Assembly (NCBI GenBank): GCA_022510845.1
Contig: JAFLSR010000024.1
Span: forward strand, 1 to 35,457
Source of the DNA: Treponema sp.
GTDB lineage: Bacteria > Spirochaetota > Spirochaetia > Treponematales > Treponemataceae
DNA: 35,457 nucleotides
Direction: 5' to 3'
The position numbers and the translations under genes are program-made. The number at the start of each line of letters is the position of its first letter. The stretch's first letter is position 1. Of this stretch, positions 32,990 through 35,457 are shown in pieces. The notes beneath the pieces are model-generated. The model had not been told where the DNA came from. It saw only the letters and a list, made by a program, of their open reading frames with translations, and ran no database searches.

Positions 32990-33036
32990 AAGCGTCTGCA
33001 TTTCTCCAAAGAGAAGAGCAGACGCTTGTTTTTTTT
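32990..33036 (+). terminator. Intrinsic terminator after the second chemotaxis receptor
   Basis: Stem AAGCGTCTGC (32990-32999) with GCAGACGCTT (33018-33027), an inner TCTC/GAGA pair, then G and T8 (33029-33036). Confidence 0.88.
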
Positions 33037-33125
33037 AAATGAAGTCAAGACAGGGCTGCAAGCGGCCTTTTGGCGGTCTGCTACGCTCCGTAGCGGAAAT
33101 TTGTGCGATTGCAAACAGGTGTTTC

Positions 33126-33154
33126 TTGTGCCACGCGCGCGCGAATGCTACACT
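33126..33154 (+). promoter_or_regulatory. Promoter of the beta-barrel gene
   Basis: TTGTGC (33126-33131), 17 nt, extended TGC-TACACT (-10 at 33149-33154). A leader of about 50 nt and a strong GAGGAGG site follow. Confidence 0.6.
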
Positions 33155-33208
33155 GTTCCCGCAATACAAAACAAAGCGCGGTCTGCATGGCGGCCGCGAG
33201 GAGGTAAA

Positions 33209-33880
33209 ATGAAACGTTTTGTTATGATTTTGGCGTGCGCACTTGTGGCGATGGCGGCTTTTGCGGAAGGCGAAAAGCGATGGACGAACAATATCGGCGT
33301 GGGGCTTTCCGTGCCTTTTTTGCATCTTGATTGCGACGCATACGGCAAAGTGAATGAAACGGCCTTCGCGCTTCAAGGCAGCTACGCGGGCTTCGCGCGG
33401 AACGGTCTTACGGTGAAGGCGACGCTTTCTTTGGGCGGCTGCGTGACGAATGATTTTCCGCTCGGCACGGACACGGGCTGGAAAGGCGGCCTTTTTGCGG
33501 ACGCGACGCTCGGTTTTGGCTATGCCATCGTGCGCTCGCAAAAGTTCATCCTGACGGCGACGGCACTTGTGGGGCTTTCTGTTTCGTACTACACGCAGGA
33601 AAGCGAGACCGTGCAAGACCCCGAATTGGGAGAAGTGGACCGCGGGCATTCGGCGGTTTTCCTTGCGCCCAGCATTGGCGCGGACGTGACCGCGTTTTGG
33701 CGCATCAAGAATCATTTCGGCTTGTTCGTGGGAGCGCAGTTCCGTTGGATTCCCGGCGGCGAATCGGTGGCGAGCACCTTTGACGGAGATGACCGCAGCC
33801 TCCGCTTTGACGTGGAGTCGGACGAAATCGGCAATTCGTTTTCCATCGTGCCGACCCTCGGCGTGATGTGGTCTTTCTGA
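33209..33880 (+). CDS. Small outer-membrane beta-barrel protein
   Basis: 223 residues. The ATG at 33209 follows GAGGAGG and opens a clean signal peptide (FVMILACALVAMAAFAEG). The mature part is an alternation of short amphipathic strands ending in aromatics or small residues (NNIGVGLSVPFLHLD, FALQGSYAGFARNGLTVK, SIGADVTAFWRIK, HFGLFVGAQFRWIPGG), finishing with TLGVMWSF; a terminal Phe is the usual recognition end for barrel assembly. This fits an eight-strand outer-membrane barrel. No function can be given. The next gene starts 33 nt later and may be co-transcribed. Confidence 0.75.
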   Translation: MKRFVMILACALVAMAAFAEGEKRWTNNIGVGLSVPFLHLDCDAYGKVNETAFALQGSYAGFARNGLTVKATLSLGGCVTNDFPLGTDTGWKGGLFADATLGFGYAIVRSQKFILTATALVGLSVSYYTQESETVQDPELGEVDRGHSAVFLAPSIGADVTAFWRIKNHFGLFVGAQFRWIPGGESVASTFDGDDRSLRFDVESDEIGNSFSIVPTLGVMWSF

Positions 33881-33913
33881 AAGGTAGCAATTCTGCTAAT
33901 TACGGAAGAGGAT

Positions 33914-34825
33914 ATGACTTTTGCGGAAAAACTTACATCGCTCAGAAAGGCTCGCGGACTCTCGCAGGAGCGGCTCGCACAACGGCTCGGCGTGTCGCGG
34001 CAGGCGGTGACAAAATGGGAGTGCGGATTCGGCGAGCCTGAACTGGAGAATGTGCGCGCGCTCGCCACGCTCTTCGCCGTTTCCTATGACGAACTGCTTG
34101 GCGGAGAATCGCCCGCGCCCCGGCAAAAAGAATACGAAAGCATCACCGAATACGACGTGGATTCTTCCAAGCACTTCGACATCCATCTGGGCGGCGCAAG
34201 GCGGGTGAGCGTCCGTGCGGACGAAGGCGAAAAACTCCGCGTTCGGCTTTCCTCGCCTTCAATCTCCTCGCTCCAAAACAACTGCAAGGTCAAACTGGAC
34301 GACATCAAAGGACGCATGGACATCGACCTCCTGCGGCAGAACGGCATGACCGAAACGGAGGCGAAGTCCGCGCTTGACATCGACATCATCATGCCGCAAA
34401 AATACCTTGCCCGGCTGGAACTAGCCGTCCACGCGGGCGAAGTCGCGCTTGCATCGATGGACTGCGCGTGGATTGAACTTGACGGCAGGATTGCTGAATT
34501 GCGGGTCGAGAACGTGCGCGCGCGGCTAGAAATCCAGTGCAACCTTGATATGCAGATTGCTCTCGCGGATTTTTCGGGCAGCTTCGAACTGAATCAACTT
34601 TTTGCCACCTCGTGCCTTTCCGTGCCCGGGGATTTCTGCTTCCGCGAACGATGCCGCGGCATTGCGAACAGCATCACCTACCACAGCGGCGGAAAGCCCT
34701 GCGAGCCGTTCGCGATTCCCACCGCGGAGAACATTGTCGAACTGAACGGCATGAAAAGCGAACTGGTGATTCGCGCGGAGGGGGAGGGTGTGCCCTTAAG
34801 CACCGCGCCGAAACAAACTGTATAA
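33914..34825 (+). CDS. XRE-family regulator with DUF4097-like C-terminal beta domain
   Basis: 303 residues. Residues 1-60 are a Cro/C1 helix-turn-helix (EKLTSLRKARGLSQERLAQR, LGVSRQAVTKWECGFGEPEL). From about 80 the chain becomes a regular beta-repeat of the DUF4097/head-to-adhesin kind (IDIIMPQKYLARLELAVHAG, ASMDCAWIELDGRIAELRVE, NVRARLEIQCNLDMQIAL) with no membrane segment in between. So the adhesin-like half stays in the cytoplasm and probably senses or oligomerises. GAAGAGG precedes the ATG by 7 nt. The barrel gene upstream is a possible target or partner. DUF4097 assignment is by look of the repeat only. Confidence 0.75.
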   Translation: MTFAEKLTSLRKARGLSQERLAQRLGVSRQAVTKWECGFGEPELENVRALATLFAVSYDELLGGESPAPRQKEYESITEYDVDSSKHFDIHLGGARRVSVRADEGEKLRVRLSSPSISSLQNNCKVKLDDIKGRMDIDLLRQNGMTETEAKSALDIDIIMPQKYLARLELAVHAGEVALASMDCAWIELDGRIAELRVENVRARLEIQCNLDMQIALADFSGSFELNQLFATSCLSVPGDFCFRERCRGIANSITYHSGGKPCEPFAIPTAENIVELNGMKSELVIRAEGEGVPLSTAPKQTV

Positions 34826-34828
34826 AAA

Positions 34829-34858
34829 CCGGAAGCCCTGCCATTGCAGGGCTTCCGG
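34829..34858. terminator. Strong hairpin between the XRE gene and the Nif11-like gene
   Basis: CCGGAAGCCCTGC (34829-34841) pairs perfectly with GCAGGGCTTCCGG (34846-34858), loop CATT. The T run (T5) is on the minus-strand side, so it is best as a terminator for leftward transcripts, such as that of the gene at 35299, though the hairpin itself may also end the XRE transcript. A second inverted repeat CCGCTTGC/GCAAGCGG lies at about 34889-34920. Confidence 0.65.
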
Positions 34859-35005
34859 CCGCGCCGCGAACGCGGGAGTATATCGTGCCGCTTGCCGCGA
34901 GTCCTGCTGGCGCAAGCGGTGGGGTGGAATGGGGGCGGTTCTGTTTGGGGCATATTCCGCCGTACAAATCTGCCGCGGTCATTGCAATGTTTGTGCAAAA
35001 AGCAC

Positions 35006-35033
35006 TTGTAGTTTTTGTGAAATTGAGTAAAAT
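35006..35033 (+). promoter_or_regulatory. Promoter of the Nif11-like gene, probably leaderless
   Basis: TTGTAG (35006-35011), 16 nt, TAAAAT (35028-35033), then 6 nt to the ATG. No Shine-Dalgarno sequence is present. Confidence 0.5.
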
Positions 35034-35039
35034 ATAAGT

Positions 35040-35201
35040 ATGAACGCAGAAGAATTCTATAAGCGTATTTTGTCCGACCCAGCTTTGGGCGCGGCGTTTG
35101 AGGAAGCCATTGACAGCGGCTCGTTGTCGGATTTTCTGAGCGCGAACGGCTGTACTGCCAGCGCAGACGAACTTACGGCATACATCGCGGAGCATTCCTG
35201 A
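35040..35201 (+). CDS. Nif11-like small peptide (RiPP leader-type)
   Basis: 53 residues. The pattern is that of Nif11-type leader peptides: an N-terminal helix (NAEEFYKRILSDPALGAAFE), then a short helix (SLSDFLSANG), a Cys-Thr turn and a last helix starting ADELTAYIAEH. These leaders guide maturation of ribosomal peptides, but here the chain ends right after the leader-like part, with no double-Gly site and no core. It may be an orphan leader, a regulator derived from one, or a stand-alone Nif11 protein. A promoter places transcription at the ATG. No maturation enzyme is seen in the remaining 250 bases. Confidence 0.6.
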   Translation: MNAEEFYKRILSDPALGAAFEEAIDSGSLSDFLSANGCTASADELTAYIAEHS

Positions 35202-35212
35202 AAACCGTGTCG

Positions 35213-35246
35213 GTGTCTGCCGTATGGCGGACAGCGGGATAAAAAA
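35213..35246. terminator. Hairpins after the Nif11-like gene
   Basis: TGTCTGCC (35213-35220) with GGCGGACA (35225-35232; one G-T pair), then a small GGAT/ATCC stem around an A run. Probably the end of the short Nif11-like transcript. Confidence 0.4.
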
Positions 35247-35298
35247 AATCCTGCCACATATTGTGTTAGGACATTTCGTTGTTTCTCATCCCCGCCGT

Positions 35299-35457
35299 CT
35301 AGTTGTGGCTCTGTCCGTCAAAGATGTCTTCAACCGTCTTTTGGAGGATGTTCTGTCCGAACGCGACTTTGCCGTCCTCGCGCGAGTATGGCGAGAAGAA
35401 TGACTGCGCCACTCCGTCCGTGTTGATGAGAATCGTCTTCATCGCGTTCATGCGCCC
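35299..35457 (-). CDS. Hypothetical protein, start at or beyond the window edge
   Basis: An open minus-strand frame from the window edge to a TAG at 35301-35299. If it starts at the ATG at 35451 it has 50 residues (MNAMKTILINTDGVAQSFFS, then PYSREDGKVAFGQNIL, ending DIFDGQSHN); the start may lie further right. No family is recognised. The sequence looks like real protein and a strong leftward terminator hairpin lies 440 bp downstream. An accessory or phage origin is possible but not shown. Confidence 0.5.
   Translation of the reverse strand, partial: GRMNAMKTILINTDGVAQSFFSPYSREDGKVAFGQNILQKTVEDIFDGQSHN

Noticed and set aside
33026..33208. N-terminal extension of the beta-barrel gene
   Set aside because: The region contains the previous terminator's T run and a good promoter; the strong RBS and signal peptide fix the start at 33209.

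Overview
The window reads like a chromosome segment of a Treponema-type spirochaete. The evidence is two large methyl-accepting chemotaxis proteins, spirochaete-style loose lipoboxes, an OmpA-like protein, a small outer-membrane beta-barrel and an LptC-like lipoprotein. There is no rRNA or tRNA to fix the genus, so this is an inference. Base use changes along the window: about 1.8-11.6 kb is comparatively GC-rich, about 18.8-30.7 kb is A/T-rich with many A and T runs, and the rest lies between.

Layout. (1) 1-1172: phage-like edge with a partial BRO-N antirepressor, a small partner gene behind a structured attenuator-like leader, and one or two small unknown genes. (2) 1126-1692: lptC-like gene. 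(3) 1795-11600: two convergent operons forming what looks like a complete surface-polymer system. The plus-strand operon has a YidC/Oxa1 domain fused to a sulfatase-fold transferase, a CDP-glycerol glycerophosphotransferase, a DltD-like SGNH protein and an MBOAT acyltransferase. The minus-strand operon has a DltA-like adenylating ligase, a PLP decarboxylase resembling BtrK (which works on carrier-bound aminoacyl groups) and a DltC-like carrier protein. I infer a teichoic-acid-like polyol-phosphate made in a diderm spirochaete and decorated with an aminoacyl group that is decarboxylated while on its carrier, not with plain D-alanine. Two of these genes contain a run of exactly nine G/C in frame, which points to phase variation.

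(4) 11601-16275: a five-unit 22-bp palindrome array, a tiny signal-peptide ORF, and a three-gene cassette (secreted single-pass protein, small cytosolic protein, SUKH protein with three internal repeats) that looks like an immunity locus without a visible toxin. A promoter/RBS block of about 42 bp occurs twice here. (5) 16624-20494: chemotaxis receptor and two TPM-domain proteins. (6) 20571-26165: GH25 lipoprotein, metA with tandem duplications of its 3' end, a probably dead alpha/beta hydrolase, a U32 protein and a HAD phosphatase. (7) 26309-30726: OmpA-like protein, unknown protein, proA and an ornithine carbamoyltransferase with an unusual active-site residue. (8) 30876-35457: second chemotaxis receptor, beta-barrel protein, XRE regulator with a DUF4097-like C-terminal half, a Nif11-like small peptide, and a gene running off the end.

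Several promoters share an extended -10 (TGn + TATAAT-like) placed so close to the start codon that leaderless or nearly leaderless mRNAs are expected.
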